Shown piece by piece: positions 45,016 to 52,810 of a DNA stretch of 60,658 bases; position 1 is the first letter of the stretch; each line of letters begins with the position of its first letter. Below the pieces are notes generated by a model that did no database searches, was not told where the DNA came from, and saw nothing but the letters and a program-made list of their open reading frames with translations. The position numbers and the translations under genes are program-made. Origin of the DNA: a virus; the IMG/VR virus record IMGVR_UViG_3300030103_001846, positions 1 through 60,658 of that record, one strand, 5' to 3'.

Positions 45016-45297
45016 TTAAGCTATTAACTCAACACATGATCTTTCGACCAGTGCTTTTTGGTAATGTCTTATTACTTTAATCACCGGCTGGACGGTTTTG
45101 AAATCGTCAACTTTTTGTAAGAAGTCAACAACATCTTCAACAGATGCTACACCTGTTTTATTGGTACATTGACTAATCGCCCAAAGTATAAGCATCGCCT
45201 GTGGAGCCATTTTTGGTATGGTCTCACAAGTCAATTTAAAGGCGGTCACTCCCTCGGCAGATCGAACAGTGACATTTGGTTTTTCGAATTTTTTCAT
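45016..45297 (-). CDS. paralogous small protein (family A, copy 2)
   Basis: 93 residues. Shares VDDFKTVQPVIKVIRHYQKA and the C-terminal pattern with the 44359 and 52384 proteins. Driven by a TTTACT/TATAAT promoter at 45356-45385 and closed by its own terminator, so it is a single-gene transcript. Possibly a DNA-binding regulator. Confidence 0.7.
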   Translation of the reverse strand: MKKFEKPNVTVRSAEGVTAFKLTCETIPKMAPQAMLILWAISQCTNKTGVASVEDVVDFLQKVDDFKTVQPVIKVIRHYQKALVERSCVELIA

Positions 45298-45355
45298 AGT
45301 TACTCCTTTTTAAAATTCGTTTATTGTTAAATAACCCATTTATTTAACATAGGGT

Positions 45356-45385
45356 ATTATAACTTTAAAACGGCAATAAAGTAAA
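45356..45385 (-). promoter_or_regulatory. phage-type promoter
   Basis: GCTTTACT (-35 TTTACT 45385-45380) then 18 bases and a perfect TATAAT (45361-45356), 60 bases upstream of the 93-residue gene. Confidence 0.8.
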
Positions 45386-45456
45386 GCGGTTTATTATCTA
45401 GTTTATCCGTCCTGTTTTTATGGTCTGTGCGACGAAAGACGATTGACGATTGAAGA

Positions 45457-45990
45457 TTAGTCAGTAGACGATTTGACGACTTGAGCTTCGACTATTTTAG
45501 GGAAATTGGATTGGACGAGTTGTTCAAGACGTTGGATGATTTCCTCTTTAGGCATAGATTGGATTTGTTGTTGGATGACTTCTCGACGATCGACGTATAG
45601 ACCACCGGCTTTACCACGATGGACCTCGGCTGTGATGGCAGCAGACAGTTGACCAGTGTCTTTGGCTTCTTCTCTTAAGTCATATAGTGCTGCAAGATGA
45701 GAATCCATGCTCACCTGAGCCCTGTCTTGCAACTTAATCGATTGGTCTATAAGGTGGTTTCGGACTACTGGGTTATGATTTAGTAACACGCTCCCTTGTC
45801 TTTTGGCTGCATTACGGTTTTTAGTATAGCCTGCTTTTATAGCTGATTGGGTAGCACTTTCACCTTTTAAATACTCTTTAACAAATAGTTTTTGTTTATT
45901 GTTTAACGGTTGCCAAATCTTACCATCGGTATCTACTAAGGCTTTACCATCATCAGTAGGTTCTAATCTTGTATATTCTAAATCTTTCAT
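45457..45990 (-). CDS. terS: small terminase subunit
   Basis: 177 residues. The core LNNKQKLFVKEYLKGESATQSAIKAGYT is the DNA-binding helix-turn-helix of the Terminase_2 small subunit; a coiled region (EVIQQQIQSMPKEEIIQRLE) follows. It recognises the packaging site and activates TerL. Start ATG 45990 with AAGGG about ten bases away. Its 3' coding sequence contains the same TTGGAYGA-type words as the repeat array next to it. Confidence 0.85.
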   Translation of the reverse strand: MKDLEYTRLEPTDDGKALVDTDGKIWQPLNNKQKLFVKEYLKGESATQSAIKAGYTKNRNAAKRQGSVLLNHNPVVRNHLIDQSIKLQDRAQVSMDSHLAALYDLREEAKDTGQLSAAITAEVHRGKAGGLYVDRREVIQQQIQSMPKEEIIQRLEQLVQSNFPKIVEAQVVKSSTD

Positions 45991-46304
45991 CGGTTATTAC
46001 CCTTGTTGTTACAGTATATATTTCTAATATAAAAATAAAATAATAAAAAGAAAAAACTTTTCCTTTCTGTTTTATATAGTATGCCACACTTGTTGGCTCA
46101 CAACTGTAAAAAAGTAATAGGTCGGTTAAAAAGTAATATATTTAAGAAAAAGTAATAGACCAAAAAAGACTATATTTTAGAGACATACAGCATTGATCTA
46201 TTACTTTATTGAAGATATTAGTAGTTTTAAGAATTTTTTTATAAAAATAAAATATTTTAGAAATAACTATATAACACTAATAATTTAATAGAACATGATA
46301 GACA
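45991..46304. other. gene-free region with AAAGTAATAG repeats
   Basis: About 310 bases of very AT-rich sequence. AAAGTAATA occurs at 46111, 46130 and 46149 (direct) and as CTATTACTTT at 46197-46207 (inverted). A TATACT element upstream of TerS may be its promoter. No convincing ORF. Confidence 0.6.
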
Positions 46305-46340
46305 TAAAAAACCCCCGACCAACGCACCGCTGACCGAGGG
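46305..46340 (-). terminator. rho-independent terminator (early region end)
   Basis: On the minus strand CCCTCGGTC and GGTCGGGGG pair over nine positions (six Watson-Crick, three G-T), 11-base loop, then TTTTTT. It ends the early operon in front of TerS. Confidence 0.8.
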
Positions 46341-46353
46341 CAAAGATTAAATA

Positions 46354-46965
46354 TTAATAACTAAAGTTTAATAAATCGGCAATATCAACTCTTTCGGTTA
46401 AGTATCGCATCGCTGATTCTAGATGATCTCCTTCAAGATTATCGTATACAAAATGCCTAATATTAGCAATCGTGTCTTGATCATGAATTGAAATAATAAT
46501 ATGTATAACTTCATCATCATTAGCTAAAAACTTATCGTAAGCTTCTTTCCAATGATGATCTTCATACTTTTCTTTCAAAAACTGTATAAACATTTTAGGT
46601 AATTTCCTATTTTCAAAAGTTTTAAACTGTTTCGAAGTTAAAGTTAACATTCCACTACCTATAGTTTCATCCTCTTGCCAGTCGGTGTAGATATATTCAT
46701 GTTCATCTACTGGTCTCGACACAGCAGTTCTATCCCAACTTTCACTTTTAAATAATGAATTTAAATCAAAATAATATCTAGGCTCTACTACTATATTATG
46801 GTTAATATAACTATTAGTCGCTCTATACCAATCATCTTTGATTTCTATCTTACTTCCAGCTAACCAAATGTTATGTTTGGTCATCTGTATAAATTCAGGA
46901 TCACCCGCTGCTTTCAACAGTTTGTTAATCCTGGTAACATTTTCTTTTATTAGTTTTTCTAACAT
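46354..46965 (-). CDS. hypothetical early protein
   Basis: 203 residues from ATG 46965, chosen for its perfect AGGAGGT site and no overlap with the preceding gene. Acidic and helical with KMFIQFLKEKYEDHHWKEAY. No family recognised. Last gene before a strong terminator. Confidence 0.65.
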   Translation of the reverse strand: MLEKLIKENVTRINKLLKAAGDPEFIQMTKHNIWLAGSKIEIKDDWYRATNSYINHNIVVEPRYYFDLNSLFKSESWDRTAVSRPVDEHEYIYTDWQEDETIGSGMLTLTSKQFKTFENRKLPKMFIQFLKEKYEDHHWKEAYDKFLANDDEVIHIIISIHDQDTIANIRHFVYDNLEGDHLESAMRYLTERVDIADLLNFSY

Positions 46966-46966
46966 T

Positions 46967-47161
46967 TTACGCCACCTCCTGTGGTATTTGTAATCTTTTT
47001 TCCGCAAAGCCTAGCTTGTAGCCTTTGTAATAATCGTTAACATACTTTCCATAATAGTTAGCTGTTTTTCGTGTTGTTGATGCATCGCAAGGTAATCCTG
47101 CTTTAGCGTCGTTTATGCCTTTATTCTGAGCGGCAATTTGCTCTTTAGTAAATATTTTCAT
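46967..47161 (-). CDS. small hypothetical early protein
   Basis: 64 residues with AQNKGINDAKAGLPCDASTT and YYKGYKLGFAEKR, a pattern seen in short phage proteins (ATKYYKGY-like). Function unknown. Good AGGAGG site. Confidence 0.6.
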   Translation of the reverse strand: MKIFTKEQIAAQNKGINDAKAGLPCDASTTRKTANYYGKYVNDYYKGYKLGFAEKRLQIPQEVA

Positions 47162-47175
47162 AGTATCCTCCTTTT

Positions 47176-47532
47176 TTATAAATATTTTTTGTTAAACTGT
47201 GGCTCTCTCGTCATAGTGTATCCACCACATCCGTCAATCCAAGCCGTCTTTACAGTATAAACATATCCGTCGTATATATACGCAATACATACCATTTCAT
47301 GTTCTGCCTTATAATCATCATCTTCCCATTGCGTCTCTACAAATAGAGCGTCTTTACTTTCGTTATACTCTATTTTTGCAGCTTCCAACTGGTCACACAA
47401 CTCAAAACTATCAAGTTCTCCCATATTAATATCGTAAGCTTCTCGGTTCAACACCTCAGTCCCGAACGGGCAACTGGTCTTATCCCAGAGCTCGTTGTTT
47501 GCGTATATTTCGTATATTTTATTATCATCCAT
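47176..47532 (-). CDS. hypothetical early protein
   Basis: 118 residues, acidic. No motif recognised. Shares its start MDDNK with the gene at 47608, which may reflect a common leader or duplication. Preceded by a nine-pair intercistronic hairpin. Confidence 0.6.
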   Translation of the reverse strand: MDDNKIYEIYANNELWDKTSCPFGTEVLNREAYDINMGELDSFELCDQLEAAKIEYNESKDALFVETQWEDDDYKAEHEMVCIAYIYDGYVYTVKTAWIDGCGGYTMTREPQFNKKYL

Positions 47533-47550
47533 AATATCCTCCTTTGTTAT

Positions 47551-47578
47551 ATATGGGATAACTTATGTCATCCCATAT
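47551..47578 (-). promoter_or_regulatory. intercistronic hairpin before the 118-residue gene
   Basis: ATATGGGAT and ATCCCATAT pair perfectly over a 10-base loop, nine bases before the AAAGGAGG site. No T run, so it is more likely a processing or stability element than a terminator. Confidence 0.5.
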
Positions 47579-47607
47579 TGTTTTAATATTAATAACCTTT
47601 CGGCAGT

Positions 47608-47859
47608 CTATTGTTGCCAATCTTCCCATGTAGGTAATCTAAGGGTTATACCTAAATCACCACCCTCTTCTGGCATTCTTATCGTAAGGTAATTGTAACC
47701 GTTGGTCTTATTCACGTGGAAAACAAAATGCTCGTTGTTTTCATCATATCTACCTACTTCTTTACCTAAATCTATCTCAGGGAAATCACTAGCGTCGGCT
47801 CCTACAAAGTATTCGCCTCCGTGCTCAAGTTCTTTCCACTTACTTTTATTATCATCCAT
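47608..47859 (-). CDS. small hypothetical early protein
   Basis: 83 residues, acidic, with WKELEHGGEYFVGADASDFP. No known family. AAGGAGG site; preceded by a weak member of the promoter series. Confidence 0.6.
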   Translation of the reverse strand: MDDNKSKWKELEHGGEYFVGADASDFPEIDLGKEVGRYDENNEHFVFHVNKTNGYNYLTIRMPEEGGDLGITLRLPTWEDWQQ

Positions 47860-47909
47860 AATATCCTCCTTGGATTAAAATCGTAAAAATTAATTTTTTT
47901 ACTTTATAT

Positions 47910-47938
47910 ATTATAAAAAACATTAAAAAAGAAAAAAG
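47910..47938 (-). promoter_or_regulatory. weak promoter candidate
   Basis: CTTTTT-N17-TATAAT preceded by GGTAAATGC, resembling the phage promoter series but with a degenerate -35. It would serve the 47859 gene. Confidence 0.4.
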
Positions 47939-47942
47939 GCAT

Positions 47943-48032
47943 TTACCAGCTTACAATAGCTAAGTAAGAACTAATAATTAGGGCAACTATCCCTAATAGA
48001 AAAAACATTAATAAATTTTCTGGTTCTAACAT
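47943..48032 (-). CDS. tiny membrane protein (29 aa)
   Basis: MLEPENLLMFFLLGIVALII then SSYLAIVSW: one hydrophobic span. Starts in a TAATG overlap with the preceding stop, which supports translation. Very short, so moderate confidence. Confidence 0.5.
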   Translation of the reverse strand: MLEPENLLMFFLLGIVALIISSYLAIVSW

Positions 48033-48466
48033 TAATACCAACACTCCATAACGCAACCTCTTTCACTTCCGCAACGTAATAATAATTCTAAATCTTGGAT
48101 TTCTTGGTAAGAATATTCATACGGGGAATTATGTCTAGTTTGGTAAATTATTGTATCTGGTTTTAAAGTACGTTCTTCTTCTCTAGCGTCAGATTCAACT
48201 GCATGAATTAAATCGGCTAATGCTTTAGCTTGTTTCTTTAATTGGTCAGCTTGGATATATTCACCTTCATCTGGATACCATACACAATCTTCTTCTAATA
48301 ATTCACTAATTAAAGGGTCGTACCATTTACCTCTAAACGATCCGTCAGCCCCGTGGTTGCTCATCATACCACCGCATAAATTAACATCTTTTATACGTGG
48401 GTCATCTTCATAAGTAAAAGCTTTCTCACGGTCATTACCGTGTACAATATAACAATCTAATCCCAT
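48032..48466 (-). CDS. hypothetical early protein
   Basis: 144 residues starting MGLDCYIVHGNDREKAFTYE. Contains NLCGGMMSNHGADGSFRGKW and a Cys-rich end. Family unknown, though similar starts occur in phage proteins. Coupled to both neighbours by one-base overlaps. Confidence 0.6.
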   Translation of the reverse strand: MGLDCYIVHGNDREKAFTYEDDPRIKDVNLCGGMMSNHGADGSFRGKWYDPLISELLEEDCVWYPDEGEYIQADQLKKQAKALADLIHAVESDAREEERTLKPDTIIYQTRHNSPYEYSYQEIQDLELLLRCGSERGCVMECWY

Positions 48467-48855
48467 TAGTTCATCTCCTTTTCATCTGGTATTGGTATAA
48501 ACTGCATAAAAGGTTCTTCGACATGATCTTCAGGCATCCACTCGATAGTTTCTATAAATTTATCTATAGAATTATCATAAATAAAACTAACTGTTTCACC
48601 TTCTTCACCATAACCTACGACTATAGCTCGGTTTGCTAATGGTTGATGAAACTCTGATAATTTAAAATATCGCATATCGTTTTTAAGTAATGCTTCATCA
48701 TCAACTATTACCATCGTATCATCGGTTAAGGTAACAATATCAATAGGTCCATCAAGCTTCATAAAAAACTTTGCATCTTTTAAAGTGTTATTATCACTTA
48801 ATCCTACTCTAGTAACACTTTGCTCAAACGGGTCTATAAGTAATCCGTGTATCAT
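48466..48855 (-). CDS. hypothetical early protein
   Basis: 129 residues, acidic (MIHGLLIDPFEQSVTRVGLS). No motif identified. Four-base overlap with the upstream zinc-ribbon-like gene. Confidence 0.6.
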   Translation of the reverse strand: MIHGLLIDPFEQSVTRVGLSDNNTLKDAKFFMKLDGPIDIVTLTDDTMVIVDDEALLKNDMRYFKLSEFHQPLANRAIVVGYGEEGETVSFIYDNSIDKFIETIEWMPEDHVEEPFMQFIPIPDEKEMN

Positions 48856-49226
48856 TTTTCCTCCTTTAATAATCGGTCTTCTTCGACCTGATAATTAACA
48901 TCATCTGGATAATTATCGTGGTTAATTTTAGGCTTATCCTCTGGCTCCATAAACATCATGCCAACGTTAGCCCTCTTAAATATATCACCATCATGTATAA
49001 CGGTAATATTTTCTTCTTTATTTGCAGACTCTAAACAATCTGCACAAAAAACATGCCAAGCACAATCATCCCTACCTTCCATAGTTATCTTTATTAGCCA
49101 TGTATCTAAAGGTAATGAACGGTGTCTTTTAACTCCGCTCACTTGATTACTACCTTCTTTTTGACATCCTTCACAATAATCAGAACGTCTAACATCAGTA
49201 GTAAAAGTTAATCTTGGTTCATTCAT
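48852..49226 (-). CDS. putative zinc-binding early protein
   Basis: 124 residues with Cys pairs CEGC and CADC about 50 residues apart, consistent with a zinc ribbon. Function unknown; possibly modifies host transcription. Confidence 0.6.
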   Translation of the reverse strand: MNEPRLTFTTDVRRSDYCEGCQKEGSNQVSGVKRHRSLPLDTWLIKITMEGRDDCAWHVFCADCLESANKEENITVIHDGDIFKRANVGMMFMEPEDKPKINHDNYPDDVNYQVEEDRLLKEEK

Positions 49227-49235
49227 AATATCCTC

Positions 49236-49469
49236 CTATTTTTCTACAGTTTTAAATAATGGTCCAGCAGCAACAAACTCGGTGTTTTCAATACCATATT
49301 TCAATACGGTATTAACAATCAAGTTTTGTTGGAATGCACAAGCCATATGCATCAACATAGCCTCTTCAGGTATATGTTTATCTATACGTGCATTAAGTTC
49401 TTCTTGGCTCTCGGGAGTCCAAAACATATTTGACTCACAAATAGTGAGTAGTTTCTTTTTCTTAGTCAT
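49236..49469 (-). CDS. small hypothetical early protein
   Basis: 77 residues with a helical centre (ARIDKHIPEEAMLMHMACAF). Good AGGAGG site and own TTTATT/TATTAT promoter at 49504-49532. No family recognised. Confidence 0.55.
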   Translation of the reverse strand: MTKKKKLLTICESNMFWTPESQEELNARIDKHIPEEAMLMHMACAFQQNLIVNTVLKYGIENTEFVAAGPLFKTVEK

Positions 49470-49503
49470 AATATCCTCCTAATAAGATTTTTTAACTATA
49501 TAA

Positions 49504-49532
49504 ATAATAAAAAACAGCCTAACGAAAATAAA
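49504..49532 (-). promoter_or_regulatory. phage-type promoter
   Basis: GGCTTTATT (-35 TTTATT 49532-49527), 17 bases, TATTAT (49509-49504). Member of the recurring series. Confidence 0.6.
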
Positions 49533-49544
49533 GCCATTTACCAG

Positions 49545-49856
49545 TTAATCTTTTTTAAACAATCCGTCTTCTAAAACACCCTTACGATTTTTAATTTCTC
49601 CATAAGCGGTATCTAAACATTCACGAATACTCAGATCATTTTGTTTTGCTAATACTATTAAACAAACTAAACAATCACCTATACCGTCAGCTAAAGACCA
49701 TTTATCTTTATAGGCAACTGCTTTTGCTGTTTCTCCGACTTCTTCTACAAGTTTTAACATTTGTTTTTCTGGTTGGACATCAGCAGTAAAAAGCCCTCGA
49801 ACTTTCGCCCAATCTTCTACTTCTCTAATTAAAAATTCTATTGGTTCATCTATCAT
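49545..49856 (-). CDS. MazG-like nucleotide pyrophosphohydrolase
   Basis: 103 residues of the all-alpha MazG/dUTPase-like fold. The metal-binding EExxE motif is EEVGE in LKLVEEVGETAKAV, and the second acidic helix has IGDCLVCLIVLA. These enzymes hydrolyse nucleoside triphosphates, for example to clean the pool or lower ppGpp-type signals. Common in marine phages. Follows the structured RNA-like region. Confidence 0.82.
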   Translation of the reverse strand: MIDEPIEFLIREVEDWAKVRGLFTADVQPEKQMLKLVEEVGETAKAVAYKDKWSLADGIGDCLVCLIVLAKQNDLSIRECLDTAYGEIKNRKGVLEDGLFKKD

Positions 49857-49875
49857 TTTTTCTCCTTTCTTATTA

Positions 49876-50106
49876 ATAAACTAAAGTGTGGCGTTGTATT
49901 AGGATTGTTCCTTTAAGCCTCATCCTTGTATTAAGGCACCACAAGATCGTTTTTGAGCACAAGTGATCTAATCTTGTTAAACAGGAGAACGGAGTCCCCT
50001 TGCTCTGAGTATGAAAATTACGCATATGAATTTGATGCGGTCAAACGTAATTTTCTTTTACAATCTAAGCTAATACTCATAGCTTTACAGGAGGTGTGAC
50101 CGCTCA
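49876..50106 (-). ncRNA. candidate structured non-coding RNA with pseudoknot
   Basis: Between the MazG and zinc-ribbon genes no ORF fits, but complementary segments abound (plus coordinates): GAAAATTACG 50013-50022 with CGTAATTTTC 50046-50055; TGAGTAT 50006-50012 with ATACTCA 50073-50079; GCGGTCA 50037-50043 (in the first loop) with TGACCGC 50097-50103; ACAAGAT 49941-49947 with ATCTTGT 49971-49977; GAGCA 49955-49959 with TGCTC 50001-50005. The third and fifth cross others, giving pseudoknots. Strand and ends are not certain. Confidence 0.5.
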
Positions 50107-50129
50107 AAGATTACCTCGCTAACTTTTCT

Positions 50130-50330
50130 CTATCTCCCAATAGTTTTTAAATCATTTTTAGTTATATATTGATAGGCACCTTTATTATAAACAGGTGCAA
50201 TCTGTCGCCTACGCTGTAAGCTAATCTCATTAGCTAACGCTTCACCACACTCTAAACAAGTATGTTTTCCTAAAGCCCATCGACCTTTATCTACTGGCTC
50301 GGAACATAATTTACAATCGTATTTAGTCAT
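50130..50330 (-). CDS. small zinc-ribbon protein
   Basis: 66 residues with CKLC and CLEC 19 residues apart (KYDCKLCSEPV, KHTCLECGEAL), a zinc ribbon that probably binds nucleic acid or RNA polymerase. Own promoter at 50358-50386. Confidence 0.65.
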   Translation of the reverse strand: MTKYDCKLCSEPVDKGRWALGKHTCLECGEALANEISLQRRRQIAPVYNKGAYQYITKNDLKTIGR

Positions 50331-50357
50331 AAAACCTCCTTTATTTATTACTAAATA

Positions 50358-50386
50358 AATATAAAAACCATTTAAAAGAAAGTAAA
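50358..50386 (-). promoter_or_regulatory. phage-type promoter
   Basis: TCGCTTTACT (-35 50386-50381), 17 bases, TATATT (50363-50358). Best-spaced member of the series with the 51828 site. Confidence 0.75.
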
Positions 50387-50391
50387 GCGAT

Positions 50392-50784
50392 TTACGTAAA
50401 GCGATTTTTAGCGTTATGTCTAGCTCGTTTAAAAGGTCCTACCTTGCGTCCATCATGTATTTTTAAAACTGATTTAATCGCTCCAATCATATGCTGCCAA
50501 CGGTGTATATTAGAAACTTCATAATTTTCTGCTTCTTGTAATATCATTGGATCTACACTATATTCTTCATAAAATGTAACATACCTTGGTTGATCATCTT
50601 TATCATCATCATCAAGTTTTTCGTGTTGGTGTATTCCATAAAATGTGTTTTGAATAGTTTTACCTTCTTCTTGACATTTTTGACAAATAGTTTTAGAACG
50701 GGTTACGTGTTTATGATTGCTATTAACATAAAAATCTATTTCGGCATAACAAAGTTCGCAATAATATACCCCGTCTATTTCCAT
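50392..50784 (-). CDS. zinc-binding early protein
   Basis: 130 residues. Two Cys pairs (YYCELCYAEI and TICQKCQEEG) form a likely zinc ribbon; the C-terminal part is helical and basic (GRKVGPFKRARHNAKNRF). Function unknown. TAATG overlap with the tiny upstream gene. Confidence 0.65.
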   Translation of the reverse strand: MEIDGVYYCELCYAEIDFYVNSNHKHVTRSKTICQKCQEEGKTIQNTFYGIHQHEKLDDDDKDDQPRYVTFYEEYSVDPMILQEAENYEVSNIHRWQHMIGAIKSVLKIHDGRKVGPFKRARHNAKNRFT

Positions 50785-50879
50785 TATGTTCTTTGTCTAA
50801 ATAAATATATAAGATTCCTTAACGCTTCCCTAGATAAATGTTCTAAGTGTTTAGGTATCTTAATTCCTCTTACTATCAT
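50784..50879 (-). CDS. tiny basic protein (31 aa)
   Basis: MIVRGIKIPKHLEHLSREAL plus a short basic end. ATGA overlap with the preceding gene and TAATG overlap with the next argue that it is translated. Confidence 0.5.
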   Translation of the reverse strand: MIVRGIKIPKHLEHLSREALRNLIYLFRQRT

Positions 50880-51211
50880 TCCCACCCCTCCATTGTAAAA
50901 GTTGGTAAGTTATTAAAATCTTCATAACTCATATCGATAGTAAACCTTTCTAAACTATGTGGCTCTTGACCAAAAACAAAAGTTGTTCTAACTTCTATAT
51001 CGTTATGCTCCATAGTCCACGTTACTGGAAATTTAACTTCTTCTGGGTCATAACCTTGGCTAATAACAGCTTTTTCTAGTTTATCTATTTCGATAGATCT
51101 ATTTTTCTCACCTTCGATAGCTCTATTATTTACTGCTCTAATCATATCAAGAGTAGCATATTTAAAGTCTTTTTTATATCTTTGGTAATCTATTTCAGGT
51201 ATTTCACTCAT
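50876..51211 (-). CDS. hypothetical early protein
   Basis: 111 residues, acidic. No motif recognised. Coupled to both neighbours by short overlaps. Confidence 0.6.
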   Translation of the reverse strand: MSEIPEIDYQRYKKDFKYATLDMIRAVNNRAIEGEKNRSIEIDKLEKAVISQGYDPEEVKFPVTWTMEHNDIEVRTTFVFGQEPHSLERFTIDMSYEDFNNLPTFTMEGWE

Positions 51212-51384
51212 GTAGAACCCTCCGAATCAAAATGAAGATGGTCTTGAATTTTTCTTCTTAATCCACTCCAGTCATCTAATGTTCTTAAAACATCATGTCC
51301 TAAATCAATATCTAATTCGTGGCACAAAGATCTTTCAAGATTTTGAACAGCTTTTTCTATTACATCCATATTAGGTTTAGTCAT
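51208..51384 (-). CDS. small hypothetical early protein
   Basis: 58 residues from ATG 51384 (site GGAGG), helical (NMDVIEKAVQNLERSLCHEL). A longer frame to 51417 lies inside the neighbouring gene and is less likely. Confidence 0.55.
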   Translation of the reverse strand: MTKPNMDVIEKAVQNLERSLCHELDIDLGHDVLRTLDDWSGLRRKIQDHLHFDSEGST

Positions 51385-51793
51385 CTTTAATACCTCCATA
51401 AGCTTTAGCTGTATCAATAACCATTGCAGTAATAGCTTCTTGCATAGGTGTATTTTTATCTACTAATAATTTTTTATCACGTAAATAAACACCTTTAGCA
51501 TCGATATATACAGTAGGTTCTAAAGCAGTAGACTCATCTATTTTTCTATACTTTTTACCATCTATATATAAAGTTTGCACTCGATTTATCTGTTCTAATA
51601 ACTTTAATATTAAATCTAGATTTTCTTTATGTGCAGGTAAAATATAAGAACCTACCATATCTAATCGCACAGTAGCTCCTCTATTTTCTATTTCGAAATC
51701 TGATAACTTAGTAGGTCTGTAATCCTCATCAGGACCATCTTCTTCTTGGTTATCAAAGTTAGACGGATCGTAATCGTCCGGGAATGTCACCAT
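51377..51793 (-). CDS. hypothetical early protein
   Basis: 138 residues, acidic start (DDYDPSNFDNQEEDGPDEDY), beta-rich centre with TLYIDGKKYRKI. No family identified. First gene behind the promoter at 51828-51856. Confidence 0.6.
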   Translation of the reverse strand: MVTFPDDYDPSNFDNQEEDGPDEDYRPTKLSDFEIENRGATVRLDMVGSYILPAHKENLDLILKLLEQINRVQTLYIDGKKYRKIDESTALEPTVYIDAKGVYLRDKKLLVDKNTPMQEAITAMVIDTAKAYGGIKDD

Positions 51794-51827
51794 AATAATT
51801 CTCCTTTCTAATAATTAACATACTTAT

Positions 51828-51856
51828 AATATAAATAACAATTTAAACAAAGTAAA
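51828..51856 (-). promoter_or_regulatory. phage-type promoter
   Basis: TCGCTTTACT (-35 51856-51851), exactly 17 bases, TATATT (51833-51828). Confidence 0.75.
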
Positions 51857-51861
51857 GCGAT

Positions 51862-52353
51862 TTAAGACTTAATTAATTTTAAATGATTACGTCTTTGTTC
51901 TCTATCTCTAGTTTCAATATATTTATTATAAATTTTATTTGGTTGTATTCTTATGTCTTCTATAACATGTAAAGAACATATTTCATAAAGTTTTGTTTCA
52001 AACCATTGTTTAGTATTTAAATAATCTACGTCTGTAATTAATCCGTGTCTTTTAAATAATTCTTCTGGTTTTACAGGATCTTCCCAAGAATCTAACTTAG
52101 TTAAAATATGTTGTCTAATCAACCATGAGTGTATTCCTAAATCATCTAGCTCTGGAATATTAAACCAATGACTACATATTATAATTTGTTGGGTAATTGG
52201 ATCAAGATCACTAGGTTGTAAACCTTCTTCCTGTTCTTCATATTCAACATAAGAAAATAATTTCTCCCAATCTTTTATGTGGGTTAAATCGTAGCTTACT
52301 AATAATCTATTATCTTTCAATATACCTTTGGGTGAATGAAACATTATATCCAT
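51862..52353 (-). CDS. hypothetical early protein with start codon in a hairpin loop
   Basis: 163 residues, helical, no motif recognised. Its ATG (52353) is in the loop of a 16-pair hairpin formed by 52325-52340 and 52359-52374, and no free ribosome site is visible, so translation may be controlled by RNA folding. Confidence 0.6.
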   Translation of the reverse strand: MDIMFHSPKGILKDNRLLVSYDLTHIKDWEKLFSYVEYEEQEEGLQPSDLDPITQQIIICSHWFNIPELDDLGIHSWLIRQHILTKLDSWEDPVKPEELFKRHGLITDVDYLNTKQWFETKLYEICSLHVIEDIRIQPNKIYNKYIETRDREQRRNHLKLIKS

Positions 52354-52374
52354 GATACTTCACTCACCCAAAAG
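52325..52374 (-). promoter_or_regulatory. 16-bp hairpin enclosing a start codon
   Basis: In RNA the arms (from 52374 down to 52359 and 52340 down to 52325) pair at all 16 positions with two G-U pairs; the 18-base loop holds the AUG at 52353. The GUGAG/GUGAAG ribosome-like bases are in the stem. Confidence 0.6.
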
Positions 52375-52383
52375 ATTAAATTG

Positions 52384-52728
52384 TTAACTAACAATTTCTA
52401 AGATACCTTCATCAAGAAATCTTTTCTTATAAAATCTAAAGATTCTTAATGGGTCTTGGTTAGTAGTTAAAATACCTTCTTTATAAGCAAAGGTCATTAA
52501 CTCCGTAACTTCTGCTTGTTTACCTTTAAATGTATCAAGTGCTTCTAATATAGAATGCATTTGAGCAGGTAACTTCGCAGTAGCGTCTGGAAGTTGTTTT
52601 ACTTTAACTACAGAAGACGCAATATTAGATCGTGTCTTCTTTACAGGGGCAGGTATTGATATTTTACCTTTCGCCTTTGGGGTTTTTGCAACGACTTTTA
52701 GCGTTGACTTTTTTTCAGTTTTTGGCAT
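52384..52728 (-). CDS. paralogous small protein (family A, copy 3)
   Basis: 114 residues. A basic, proline-containing N-terminus (about 50) precedes the shared domain (AEVTELMTFAYKEGILTTNQ then DPLRIFRFYKKRFLDEGILE). It matches the proteins at 44359 and 45016. Winged-helix-like architecture is plausible; function unknown. It has its own promoter. Confidence 0.7.
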   Translation of the reverse strand: MPKTEKKSTLKVVAKTPKAKGKISIPAPVKKTRSNIASSVVKVKQLPDATAKLPAQMHSILEALDTFKGKQAEVTELMTFAYKEGILTTNQDPLRIFRFYKKRFLDEGILEIVS

Positions 52729-52760
52729 ATTATTCTCCTTTCTTATTTAACAAAAACATT

Positions 52761-52792
52761 ATTATACTGCTTTACATTTTTTACAAAGTAAA
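52761..52792 (-). promoter_or_regulatory. phage-type promoter (long spacer)
   Basis: GGCTTTACT (-35 52792-52787) and a perfect TATAAT (52766-52761), but 20 bases apart. It precedes the 114-residue gene. Confidence 0.55.
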
Positions 52793-52810
52793 GCCATTTA
52801 TGAGTGTGGA

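Noticed and set aside
49876-50106. tRNA, tmRNA or group I intron in the structured gap
   Set aside because: No T-loop GTTCRA sequence, no CCA end, no tag reading frame and no P7/P3 core could be seen.
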